From the NCBI GenBank assembly GCA_023362775.1, contig JALMGJ010000001.1, positions 68,914,501-68,978,500 on the forward strand: a DNA stretch of 64,000 bases, written 5' to 3'. Each line of letters begins with the position of its first letter. Position 1 is the first letter of the stretch. Shown here one piece after another: positions 54,966-64,000 of the stretch. The DNA comes from Charina bottae. Its lineage: Eukaryota > Chordata > Lepidosauria > Squamata > Charinaidae. The translations under genes were made by a program, and so were the position numbers. The notes below the pieces were generated by a model. It saw nothing but the letters and a program-made list of their open reading frames with translations, had not been told where the DNA came from and ran no database searches.

Positions 54966-56275
54966 AGGATTAATGAAGATTCAAACTACCGTACAATTGC
55001 ACTCATTTCACATGCCAGCAAGGTTATGCTCAAAATCCTACAAGCTAGGCTTCAGCAGCATGTGAACCGAGAACTACCAGAAGTGCAAGCTGGGTTTCGA
55101 AGAGGCAGAGGAACTAGAGATCAGATTGCCAACATTCGCTGGATCATGGAAAAAGCAAGAGAGTTCCAGAAAAACATCTACTTCTGCTTCATTGACTACG
55201 CTAAAGCCTTTGATTGTGTGGATCACAACAAACTGTGGCAAATTCTTAAAGAGATGGGAGTACCAGACCACCTTACCTGTCTCCTGAGAAACCTGTATGT
55301 GGGTCAAGAAGCAACAGTTAGAACCGGACATGGAACAACCGACTGGTTCAAAATTGGGAAAGGAGTACGACAAGGCTGTATATTATCACCCTGCTTATTT
55401 AACTTATATGCAGAGTACATCATGAGAAATGCCGGGCTGGATGAATCACAAGCCGGAGTTAAGATTGCCGGGAAAAATATCAACAACCTCAGATATGCAG
55501 ACGATACCACCCTAATGGCAGAAAGTGAAGAGGAACTAAAGAGCCTCTTGATGAGGGTGAAAGAGGAGAGTGCAAAAGCTGGCTTGAAACTCAACATTAA
55601 AAAAACCCAGATCATGGCATCTGGTCCCATCACTTCCTGGCAAATAGAAGGGGAAGAAATGGAAGCAGTGACAGATTTCATTTTCTTGGGCTCCAAGATC
55701 ACCGCAGACGGTGACTGCAGCCATGAAATTAAAAGACGCTTGCTCCTTGGAAGGAAAGCTATGGCAAACCTAGACAGCATATTAAAAAGCAGAGACATCA
55801 CCTTGCCGACAAAGGTCCGTATAGTTAAAGCTATGGTTTTTCCAGTAGCAATGTATGGCTGTGAGAGTTGGACCATAAGGAAGGCTGAGCGCCGAAGAAT
55901 TGATGCTTTCGAGCTGTGGTGCTGGAGAAGACTCTTGAGAGTCCCTTGGACTGCAAGGAGGTCAAACCAGTCAATCCTGAAGGAAATCAACCCTGACTGC
56001 TCATTGGAAGGACAGATGCTGAAGCTGAAGCTCAAATACTTTGGCCACCTAATGAGAAGAGAGGACTCACTGGAAAAGACCCTGATGCTGGGAAAGACTG
56101 AGGGCAAAAGGAGAAGGGGACGGCAGAGGATGAGATGGTTAGATAGCATCACCGATGTAATGAACATGAATTTGAGTAAACTCCGAGAGACAGTGGAGGA
56201 CAGGAAGGCCTGGCGTGCTATGGTCCATGAGGTCACGAAGAGTCGGACACGACTGAACGACTGAACAACAACAAT
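54966..56275 (+). mobile_element. BovB (RTE) LINE, 5'-truncated, RT frame open
   Basis: The open frame covers most of the RT and the C-terminal domain, and ends with TGA after a coding tail at 56264. The element ends GACTGAACAACAACAATGA. Length is about 1.3 kb against roughly 3.2 kb for full BovB; the endonuclease and RT start are missing. It is the best-preserved LINE in the window. Confidence 0.93.
54969..56264 (+). CDS. BovB reverse transcriptase, N-terminally truncated
   Basis: Uninterrupted frame of about 431 codons of true BovB sequence. Motifs in order: RTIALISHASKVMLKILQAR; VQAGFRRGRGTRDQIANIRW; FCFIDYAKAFDCVDHNKLW (first catalytic Asp); GKGVRQGCILSPCLFNLYAE; NNLRYADDTTLMAES (catalytic YADD at 55494-55505); LKLNIKKTQIMASGPITSW; FIFLGSKITADGDCSHEIKR; YGCESWTIRKAERRRIDAFE; WRRLLRVPWTARRSNQSI; YFGHLMRREDSLEKTLML; and the terminal RKAWRAMVHEVTKSRTR. 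RTE proteins nick the target with an APE-like endonuclease, absent here. The upstream part of the predicted 598-codon ORF is antisense repeat. No stop or frameshift was seen, suggesting a recent insertion. Confidence 0.9.
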   Translation: MNEDSNYRTIALISHASKVMLKILQARLQQHVNRELPEVQAGFRRGRGTRDQIANIRWIMEKAREFQKNIYFCFIDYAKAFDCVDHNKLWQILKEMGVPDHLTCLLRNLYVGQEATVRTGHGTTDWFKIGKGVRQGCILSPCLFNLYAEYIMRNAGLDESQAGVKIAGKNINNLRYADDTTLMAESEEELKSLLMRVKEESAKAGLKLNIKKTQIMASGPITSWQIEGEEMEAVTDFIFLGSKITADGDCSHEIKRRLLLGRKAMANLDSILKSRDITLPTKVRIVKAMVFPVAMYGCESWTIRKAERRRIDAFELWCWRRLLRVPWTARRSNQSILKEINPDCSLEGQMLKLKLKYFGHLMRREDSLEKTLMLGKTEGKRRRGRQRMRWLDSITDVMNMNLSKLRETVEDRKAWRAMVHEVTKSRTRLND

Positions 56276-56329
56276 GAAGATAAATGAATTGTTGAAACTG
56301 GAAATAAAAAATAATGATTTAGGGAGTAA

Positions 56330-58760
56330 AACCATCTTAGTGGCTGCGATTCTTCCAAGCCATTATAACTTGATATTATTCTATTTCCTGATTTTCATTT
56401 TGATAGTTTTTATTATAGGGGCATAGTTCAATTTACCAAGCTGAGATAGGTTGTTTTTTTTAATAGTGACTCCCAAATGGAGCAATTTTTGGAATACCAA
56501 GGAGTTTAAAAAGTTTATGCTGAAGCTTTGGCTCAAATCTAGAACATAACAATTTGGGTTTTTGGAAGTTTATTTTTAAGCCCACCTCAGCCTCAATTTT
56601 GGCCAATTCCTATTGTAACTTAGGAACTGCACGTATAGGGTCTGCTAATATTAGGGCTATGTTATCTGCATAGAGAATGATCTTCTGTTCAGTTTTGTTG
56701 ATTAAGAGACCTCTGATAAGCTGGTTAGGTCTAATAGCTTGAGCTAGAGCAGGGGTCGGCAAACTTTTTTATGCCAGGAGCCATTTTGACAGTTATAAAA
56801 TTTATAATACCACTCGAGGGCCAGGGGGCGGGGTTTGCGGGCGGGAGTCAATCGCGTGGAAGGGGGTGGGGTTTGCGGGCGGGGGCCAATCGTGTGGAAG
56901 GGGGGGCGGGGTTTGCGGGCGGGAGCCAATTGCGTGGAAGGGGGCGGGGGAGGTTTGGAAGAAGAAGGGAAAGAGGCTCGACTGCTCCAGTCGCTTCTCT
57001 TCCGGTAAAGCTGGTGGGGAATCCAGCACGGGAGCGGGGTTTGCGGGTGGGAGTTTGCGGGCCAATCGCGCACACTTAGGGCCTGCTGCCGCCATGCCCG
57101 CTGCCGCACCTGCCCCCGCCACGCCCGCTGCCGTGCCTGCCCCCGCCACGCCCGCCACGCCTGCCTGGGGAAGAGCCACACTCAAGGGGCCAAAGAGCCG
57201 CATGTGGCTCGCGAGCCGCGGTTTGCCGACCCCTGAGCTAGAGGTTCAATGGCGAGCGCATATAGCAAGGGAGATAGTGGGCATCCCTGCTTTGTCCCCT
57301 AGTGATAACAAATGATTCAGTATTCTGGAGGTTTATTCAGATTGTATGTAGTAAAGAAAGGGGATGGCCTTGAAAGACAGAGGGAAGATCCACTACCAAG
57401 GCAATGATCAGATAAACAAAACTTGAGCCCAGGCCAAGAAAGTGGTTTGCAAAAATACTTCAGACAGTACCTCCACCCCCCAATTCTCATGAAGATAAAA
57501 GAGGGAGAAAAGGAAGCACATTCTATTACTATAGCTGTTCTAGTAAGTAGTTTTAGGTCTGCATGGTATCTATTTCTTAGTCTGGTCTACCTTATAGGGC
57601 TGATATTGTTACAAAGGATTTACCATATATTTAAGAATGTTAGTGAATCCATTTGAAGATGTTGCAGTAATGTAATCAAGTAGGGCCATTGAGTAAACAA
57701 CTAAATAAAATTAATAAAAAATAAAAATAAAATTGAATAAACGAATAAACAACAAAAGGGCCATTGCAGTCAATCAAAGGCCTTAAAAATATCTAAGGTA
57801 AGAATAGCTAAGGGAGTTTTAGTGTGTCCACTATAATGCAGGCAATTCAGAATGCGGCGAATTGGATCTGCAATCTGTCTGCCTTTAACAAATCCTGCTC
57901 TGTCACAGTTTATTTAGTACCTTATGAAAGAATGTAGTCTTCTTGCCAAACAAGCTGTAAAAATCTTTAAATCATGATTAAGCAAAGCTACAAGATAATA
58001 AGATATTACCAGTTCTATATCTTTATTTGGCTTAAGAAACAGAGTCAATCTAGAGTGTGTCCATGATTCTGGAATTAAAATCTCCCTTAAGATAGAGTTA
58101 AAAAGAGTCACTAATTTTGGAATTAAGATATCTCCCAGTTTCTTATAAAACAAAGCTGTAAATCCATCTGGACCAGATGACTTACGACTCCTATAATTTT
58201 AGATTACTTCATTTATCTCTTTTTTTGTGTGAAGCGGAGTTTAACTCTTCCCTTTGATTGTCTTAAAGTGGTAAGATGCCACAGCCACTCAAATAACTAC
58301 TCAAATAATTGTGTTAGTATTCATGAGGTCTGCAGTATACAAAGTAGAATAAAAATTAACAAAATAATTTCAGATTTCTTGCCTACTAATTATTCTAGTG
58401 CTGCTAGCATCTGTAATTGAACAAATGGCTCTACATTTTACTTTTTCTTTTAGTCTATTTGTCATTAATTTTGAGCTTTTGTTCACATGTTCATAAAATT
58501 TCTGTTTAGGATAGAGTAAATTAGTGGCTATCTTCTGACAATCCTGTGCTTCAAGTTCTTTCCTTTTTTGAATGAGTTTTTACATATACTGTATATATAG
58601 CCCTTTAGCCTGATTCTTTGTGAATTAATTCTAATTCTTTAATTTGACTATAAAGCTTAGCAATATCTTCTGCTTTTTTCTTTTTAAATATTGTTCTGTA
58701 TTGCTTCTGTACAGCTAAATATTGTTCTGTATAGCTGTATGCGACCCAAAGTTGTATATG
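56330..58760 (-). pseudogene. L1 LINE ORF2 remnant, antisense, with hAT insertion
   Basis: The minus strand at 58153-57914 reads FYKKLGDILIPKLVTLFNSI and PESWTHSRLTLFLKPNKDIE, the L1 RT lead (ELL..W..A.I.LI.K..KD). At about 56700-56560 it reads IILYADNIALILADPIRAV (L1 YADD as YADN) and INFQKPKLL. Stops are frequent. The LINE is split at 57235 by the hAT MITE. It adjoins the BovB 3' end with about 50 bp between. Confidence 0.78.
56750..57235. mobile_element. hAT MITE (CAGGGGTCGGCAAAC family) with internal minisatellite
   Basis: Termini CAGGGGTCGGCAAACTTTT and GGTTTGCCGACCCCTG; perfect 8-bp duplication AGCTAGAG (56742-56749 and 57236-57243). The interior has 3-4 units of about 38-40 bp (GGGGTTTGCGGGCGGGAGCC core) at 56826-56950 and a GCCCGCTGCCG-rich right part. 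It is inserted in the L1. Confidence 0.9.
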
Positions 58761-60400
58761 GAGTTAGATGGCCTTATATAAATTTTGTAGACAAATATAT
58801 AAATATTATTTTTTTGTTTAATTTTGAGATCTTGCAGATGCCATCTCAGAAAGGACATGCGCCTTGGTGTCTATACACACCTCCCTGCTGACTCCTGGCT
58901 TATGTGATAGTTCGCAGAAGGTTTTGATGATATTATAGTGGTCTACAAAAAGGAAAAGTTTATGACTGCCTATGATTACATCAGTCACAGTAATTGATTG
59001 CTGGGTATTAGGCCTAGTTCACTGGCTTCTTTTTACCGATTGGTACCTTGTATCTTTCCACAATTTGTCATGGGTTGGGTTTGACAGAGACGAGACTAGA
59101 CGAGGGACATTTGGAACTTCTAATTTTTGCCAATCTCAGCCTCAGAGTCACCCTTATTGTCTCCTAGAACATAATAGCTATTTAAAAACCTTTGGTATCC
59201 ATTTTTCTGCAGTTGTCTGGTAGTATAGCAGCCTATTTAATGTTAGCTGTGCATTCTGAATCAACTCTGACTTTAAATGTCAGACTTCACATCAACAACA
59301 ACCTTGCTGTGGTTTGCTTGAAAGCAATCTATTCCAAAAGGAACAATGGGTGAAAACTCCCAGAACATCACAACTATTTAAATAACCTTTGATAGCTATC
59401 TGTTACCTGTATTTGATCTAACGCTTCTTGAATAAAGGTGTAATGAATATTGTTTCAAATGAATGGTCTGCAATTTCATTTCAAGTGCTTACTCTATTTT
59501 TTTTAATCTATATTGTTTTTGCAGTCATTTATTGTAATGTATATGCATTTGATACCTACCTGTATCACATTCCATTTGGAAAGAAACAGCAAGGCAATGT
59601 CAGCAGTATTGCGATCCTATAATTCTGAGTTTTCACACATTTTCATGTGTAATAAAAAATAGTAAGTTGTATATTATTGTATGCATCTCTCTGTCAGTGT
59701 AGCAGCTATTTTTATGACAGCTGTATTTTCTGAAACACCTTAAATGTCACATTTATTCTAAACTTCTGCGTTAACATTGACCTTCTTATAAGATCAACAC
59801 CTAGTTTTGGTTTGCTTGAAAGCAATCAATTTCAAAAGGAACAATGAATAAGTCTCTGTTTATAGCTGGGCCCACATTAGGGCCATTATTTTCATTTTGT
59901 ATGAGTAGATATACTTAGTATTTGTGCTGCATATGATTAAATGCAAGGTTGATGTCAAAATCATCCACTGGGCATACATGACTGGATTAAAACAGGCAAT
60001 ATCAGCTCCATGCTGAAGGGGAGCATTGACCTGAGAAGTTCAAAAAGCAAAATGAAATGCTAGGAAAAGGACACAAAATAGAAAATAACTTTGTGCCATG
60101 TTACAAGCTTTTGATACGTCCGTACCATCAATAACATGTTTACCAATCATGTTTCATACATATCTCATAACAAGGTACAGTTTAATCTGAAATCATACAA
60201 ATAAGAGGAAGCTAAATTTCATATCTATTTCACAAATAAAAAGATCCCAAGGAGAATAAAGGAAATTTGGCACAAAGTAGGATACTTAAGATCAAGAGTT
60301 CATTTCAGTTAAGATAGCTAGCTAGTAGCTATAGATATCTTGTTTATCTTATAACAGTTCTGTATGCAGCCTAATTCAAACATCCTGGGTATACTTCTCT
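58761..60400. other. no gene seen; diverged duplicated block
   Basis: AT-rich, with LINE-tail-like GAGTTAGATGGCCTTATATA near 58760. The segments 59226-59354 and 59700-59850 are diverged copies sharing TGGTTTGCTTGAAAGCAATC and TCAAAAGGAACAATG. Confidence 0.45.
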
Positions 60401-60401
60401 G

Positions 60402-60420
60402 TATTTATTTATTTATTTAT

Positions 60421-60465
<45 letters not shown>

Positions 60466-60466
60466 A
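60402..60466. repeat. (TTTA)n-(TATC)n microsatellite
   Basis: About six TATT units continuing into about ten CTAT units. Confidence 0.95.
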
Positions 60467-62232
60467 TACTTATATCACACTTATATCAGGATATTATAAT
60501 GTCCTGGTCAGCTTCAGGTGATAGCAACTGTCTTCTTTGAAATAAAAGCTATCACTAATGCTTTAAATCATCCAGAAATTGTATCCTTGTCTTAGAATAC
60601 AAATCATAATAATTATAACAGTAACATTTGTGTGTAGTGATTTCTAGCACTCCAAATGCTTCACAAAATTATAATTGTAATCCTTTCAACTATCTGTGTA
60701 GGCAACTTAATTAAAAAAAACATATTGTAACATGGAAGAGAGTCTGCCTCCCCAAATTGTGTGAAGCCAAAATGTGATTGGTTTGGTTTGGTTTAGTGTG
60801 TTGTGTAAACACTAATTGCAACTGGCAAGCCATGGATTGTAATTTATCATATTGTTTAAATCCAGCCACTTGTGGTTTATTTGGCAAACCATGATTAAAT
60901 AAATAATATTTGAATCTTTCCAGGAAGCAATACAGTAAATCATTTCATAGTGGACAAGATTCATACTGTACTTTTCTGATTCAAAAATCAATCTTTTCTT
61001 AGTGACTGTAATAAATCACTGCAAAAAAGAGCAAAATATTACAGCAAATATTAAATTCATAATAAATATTTCTACAAAGCCTATTAGTCATATGGTCATA
61101 AATTACAATGCCATTCTTAGTATATTTCACATGTCTTTGTTGCCAGACGCACATCTGTTTGGTTATTCAGCCTCTAGATTAAACTGGGGCATTTGAAGAA
61201 TTCCTCTCCCCAAATCCTCCCATTTCTGCCACATTTCTAGCAGATGGATAGAGGCTCTTTCAAAAAGGTTTCACCCTTTTAGAAGACAGTGAAGTTAAAC
61301 CTATCTGTACCCCTCAAACAGGTGGAAAACCTGATCCTTAAACTATAAAAAGGTAGCTTTCACAATTTGTTAAAGGAAACTTATAAGAATTAAATTGTTT
61401 TCAGTCTATACTTTCTTCTGTGGAAAGCTTTGTGAATAAATCTCACTGAGAAAGAAAACAAAGCATTGTAATGAAGCCAGAAGGTACATGATTGTTCTAT
61501 TGGCTACTAATCTGTTTCTGAACACAATTCAAAGTGCTGATTATAATCTGTAAAGCCCCACATAGCAAAAAAGAAAAGAAAACCCAAACAGAAACAAAAA
61601 ACAAACCCCAGTGTGTTCTGAAAATCTGTATCTTCCCCTAGAAGGCTGCCCAGGCATTAAGGTCTTCCAGAGATGCACAAGCACATCAGGCAAGAACACC
61701 AGAGGGCCTTTTTGGTGGCTACTCCCATGCTTTGGAATTCAACCTGCTTCTTCATTAGCTTTCGCCAGTAAGCAATGCATCTATATTGCTTTTTATAGAA
61801 TTGATCAGCTTGATCATGTTGGGGACATGTTACCTATTTGTGTTGCTTTATAATGCTTTTATTCTTACGATTGCATTGCTTTATTTATTTATTTTAGTTA
61901 GCTGCCCCAGAAATGAAAAACAGCTATCCTATAACTAAATATAAATTTAAATTTAAAACATTCCAGTGTGCAGTGTGGCATCTCTTTGACAGGGGAATCT
62001 AAAAATCCAAAGGAGTCTGGTAGCTGTAGCTCATCGAAGTGTATTCCTTTTAATAAAATTTGTTAGTCTGAAAAGATGCTGACTCCTGATTTTTGCTACC
62101 ATAGACTAACATGGCTCTCCTCCTACATGAAGATAACTAGGCTCACCTAGTTATCTAGGCATTCTGAACTGCTTTTAATATCTATTTTATTATTTATGTA
62201 TTTTAATTATGTCTACTTATTTTTTTATCATA
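60467..62232. other. no gene seen
   Basis: AT-rich. A weak GGGTTCACA-type MITE relic at 60770-60905. Chance ORFs only. Confidence 0.45.
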
Positions 62233-62540
62233 CGAGCCTCATGTGGCGCAGAGTGGTAGGTGGCAGTATTGCAACTGAAACTGAAATTCTCCCCATGACC
62301 TGAGTTTGATCCCAGTGGAAGCTGGTTCTCAGGTAGCCAGCTCGGGTCGACTCAGCCGTCCATCCTTCCGAGGTCGGTAAAATCAGTACCCAGCTTCCTG
62401 GGGGAAAGGTAATTATGGTTGGGGAAGGCAATGGCAAGCCACCCCGCTCTATAGTCTGCTAGGAAAATGTCGCAAACGTGGTGTCTCCCCAGGGGTCGCA
62501 TGACTCGGTACTTGCACAGGGGAACCTTTCCTTTCCTATT
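62233..62540 (+). repeat. tRNA-derived SINE (family C)
   Basis: Head GAGCCTCATGTGGCGCAGAG with B-box-like GAGTTTGATCCCAG; body CCATCCTTCCGAGGTCGGTA and GGCAATGGCAAGCCACCCCG; end GCATGACTCGGTACTTGCAC and AACCTTTCCTTTCC. The ending resembles that of family A (GTCGTGTCCGACT complement), consistent with a BovB-type 3' end. Confidence 0.85.
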
Positions 62541-63680
62541 TTTTAATCTTCTTGATGTTGTAAGCCACTTTGATTGGAACAGTTGAACTGCAGGATATAT
62601 AAAAAAGAATAAAAATAATAATATATTGAACTCAATGAGAAAAGGGAGATGTCTCTTTGTAACACATATAATCTTTTCTCTTTCTTCCTTTCTGCGGCCC
62701 ATACAAATCTTCATAATAAAGGAATTGTTAACAATTTGGAGCAATTGAAGACACTCAAAATCTAGCCTGGAACCTAACAGCTTAGCTTACTGTATCAGAG
62801 ATATAATCCTTAGTGTGAATGTGTGTCAGTTTTCACACAAGAATGTCTGTTTCTTGCCCAAGCAGTACATGTCCTTTCAATAACGTTGTTCCAAATGGCA
62901 CTTACATCCCTATAGGTTTTATCACATATCCCAACAGAGTGTCATTTTTAGCATGCTTTTCCAACTTGTTACATTAACAAATTTGCACTGATTTCCTTAT
63001 CCTGTCATCTAAAGACCACCTTGTAGTAAGACGGTGAACTTTTACGCATTCTGGAGCTGATGTACTGTCTAATGTCACTTTTGTCTGTTTGCATTAACTC
63101 ATGAAAGTTTGAGAAGGTTCTACATTGTGCTTTTCCTTTGAGCTTGATTTGACAGAATCAGTCCCCATGCTAGCTCATGGCACTTATCAGTTAGTCAGCC
63201 TTCCTTAGGGAAGAGAATTTAGAGTGCACCATATTCCGTTTTCAAATCAAGCACTGTCCCCTTAGCAACGTAGCTGCTGCATTATTAAACAGGATGCCAT
63301 TAGCCATACCACCATGCATAAACATTCAGTCATATAAAAGGCTACATCATTACATTAACTCTTTTTTATCAGGTTCATTCATCTTTTACTGATCAGAAAT
63401 AGAACTCTTGGGACAACAGTGCTCTTTTGAGGGAGGACAGGATGCCAATGGAATAAAGGTCCTTTTTTATACATTCATGTATCGTGTAGAAAAATGGCAT
63501 GGGTTAATCTCATCATTACATTGTATGGAAACAGCATTATAAAGAAAGACCTGTGCTAAATACAGGTGGCCCTCATTGTCTGCAGGTTTGCATGTCCACA
63601 GGAAATAAAGTTTTATCAATCACAAGTGGGCTACAGGCAGCACTAGTGGGGCATGATTGAGAGGTCCCTCCATAGAGGTT
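62541..63680. other. no gene seen
   Basis: AT-rich. CAGGTGGCCCTCATTGTCTG at about 63565 loosely resembles the CAGGTAGTCC MITE terminus but no partner end was found. Confidence 0.4.
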
Positions 63681-63688
63681 GTGACTTC

Positions 63689-64000
63689 TGTTAGACACTG
63701 CTAGGGTTAAGAGGAGGAGTCTTTGGAGCAGTATGTAGCTGATATAGACATCTAGCACTTTGAGTTGGAGCATCTAACTGAGTGTTAGGACTGGAATGGC
63801 TCCTCCTATCTCCAAAACTGGCCTCTGAGGAAAAGCTAAGAATATAAAAGGTTTGTTTTGAAATTCTGCATGGAATTTCAGTTCTGACTCTTTGTTCCTT
63901 CACTCTATTCAAGACCATACTGTCAGCCCTCCCAGGTAAACCAGACAGGAAACATGACCAGATTATCTACTTCTACTTTATTGTTAGGCTACATCAACAG
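63689..64000 (+). repeat. possible LTR, running off the window
   Basis: Begins TGTTAGACACTGCTAGG. It has a TATA-like GAATATAAAAGG at about 63839 and a pyrimidine-rich segment after it. No end or target duplication is visible within the window. Confidence 0.3.

Noticed and set aside
54468..54968. N-terminal part of the 598-codon ORF as part of a real gene
   Set aside because: It is the translation of an antisense BovB 3' end with an inserted CR1 tail that happens to be open and in frame with the sense BovB downstream.
55304..56335. 343-codon minus-strand ORF
   Set aside because: Exact shadow of the BovB RT on the opposite strand.
60402..60466. CRISPR-like or other array
   Set aside because: Simple tetranucleotide microsatellite; the window is eukaryotic and has no repeat-spacer array.

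Overview
The window is vertebrate nuclear DNA, most likely from a squamate reptile (lizard or snake). The evidence is the repeat mix: BovB/RTE LINEs very close to the cattle/squamate BovB family, CR1/L3-type LINEs, L1s, tRNA-derived SINEs with BovB-like 3' ends, a 5S-rRNA-derived SINE, Penelope-like elements (PLEs), hAT and piggyBac DNA elements and a class-I-like ERV LTR. There is no bacterial or phage organisation. Nearly all ORFs of 60-130 codons are chance or transposon frames.

The one host gene found is the 5' part of LRPPRC, on the minus strand. Exon 1 (start codon at 32905) lies in a CpG-rich block. A 16-kb intron follows, then ten more coding exons between 16673 and 7727. All 11 exons have AG acceptors (from exon 2) and GT donors, join in phase, and encode about 456 residues: a mitochondrial presequence and the N-terminal PPR repeats. 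Exon 12 and later exons were not found and probably lie left of the window. By mammalian and avian gene order (established knowledge), the right half would be the LRPPRC-PPM1B intergenic interval; no PPM1B exon was seen.

Region by region: 1-7726, intron 11 with SINEs, a TA-flanked MITE, a PLE mini-insertion and a short L1-like element. 7727-16673, exons 11 to 2. 16674-32765, intron 1, a nest of insertions (HAL1-like element split by a SINE and a hAT; CR1/L3 LINE split by a hAT; PLE with a hammerhead-ribozyme candidate split by a hAT; decayed CR1). 32440-33850, CpG-rich promoter block. 33664-34628, a near-perfect giant palindrome built inside a hAT MITE. 35448-37440, a decayed piggyBac transposase with two SINE insertions. 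37441-53100, mostly unremarkable sequence with scattered SINE, LINE and hAT copies. 53133-53786, solo ERV-like LTR. 53888-56275, three BovB pieces, one with a long open RT frame. 56330-58760, antisense L1 with a hAT. 58811-64000, sparse repeats.

The most unusual structures are the 780-bp palindrome that apparently folded back inside a hAT MITE beside the LRPPRC CpG island, the PLE termini (hammerhead core, an 81-bp mini-insertion with its own target duplication, and a perfect inverted pair around a triplet repeat), and a shared NNNTANNN target motif, mostly NNNTAG, for all the hAT MITEs. Everything was read by eye; no alignment, search or folding program was run.
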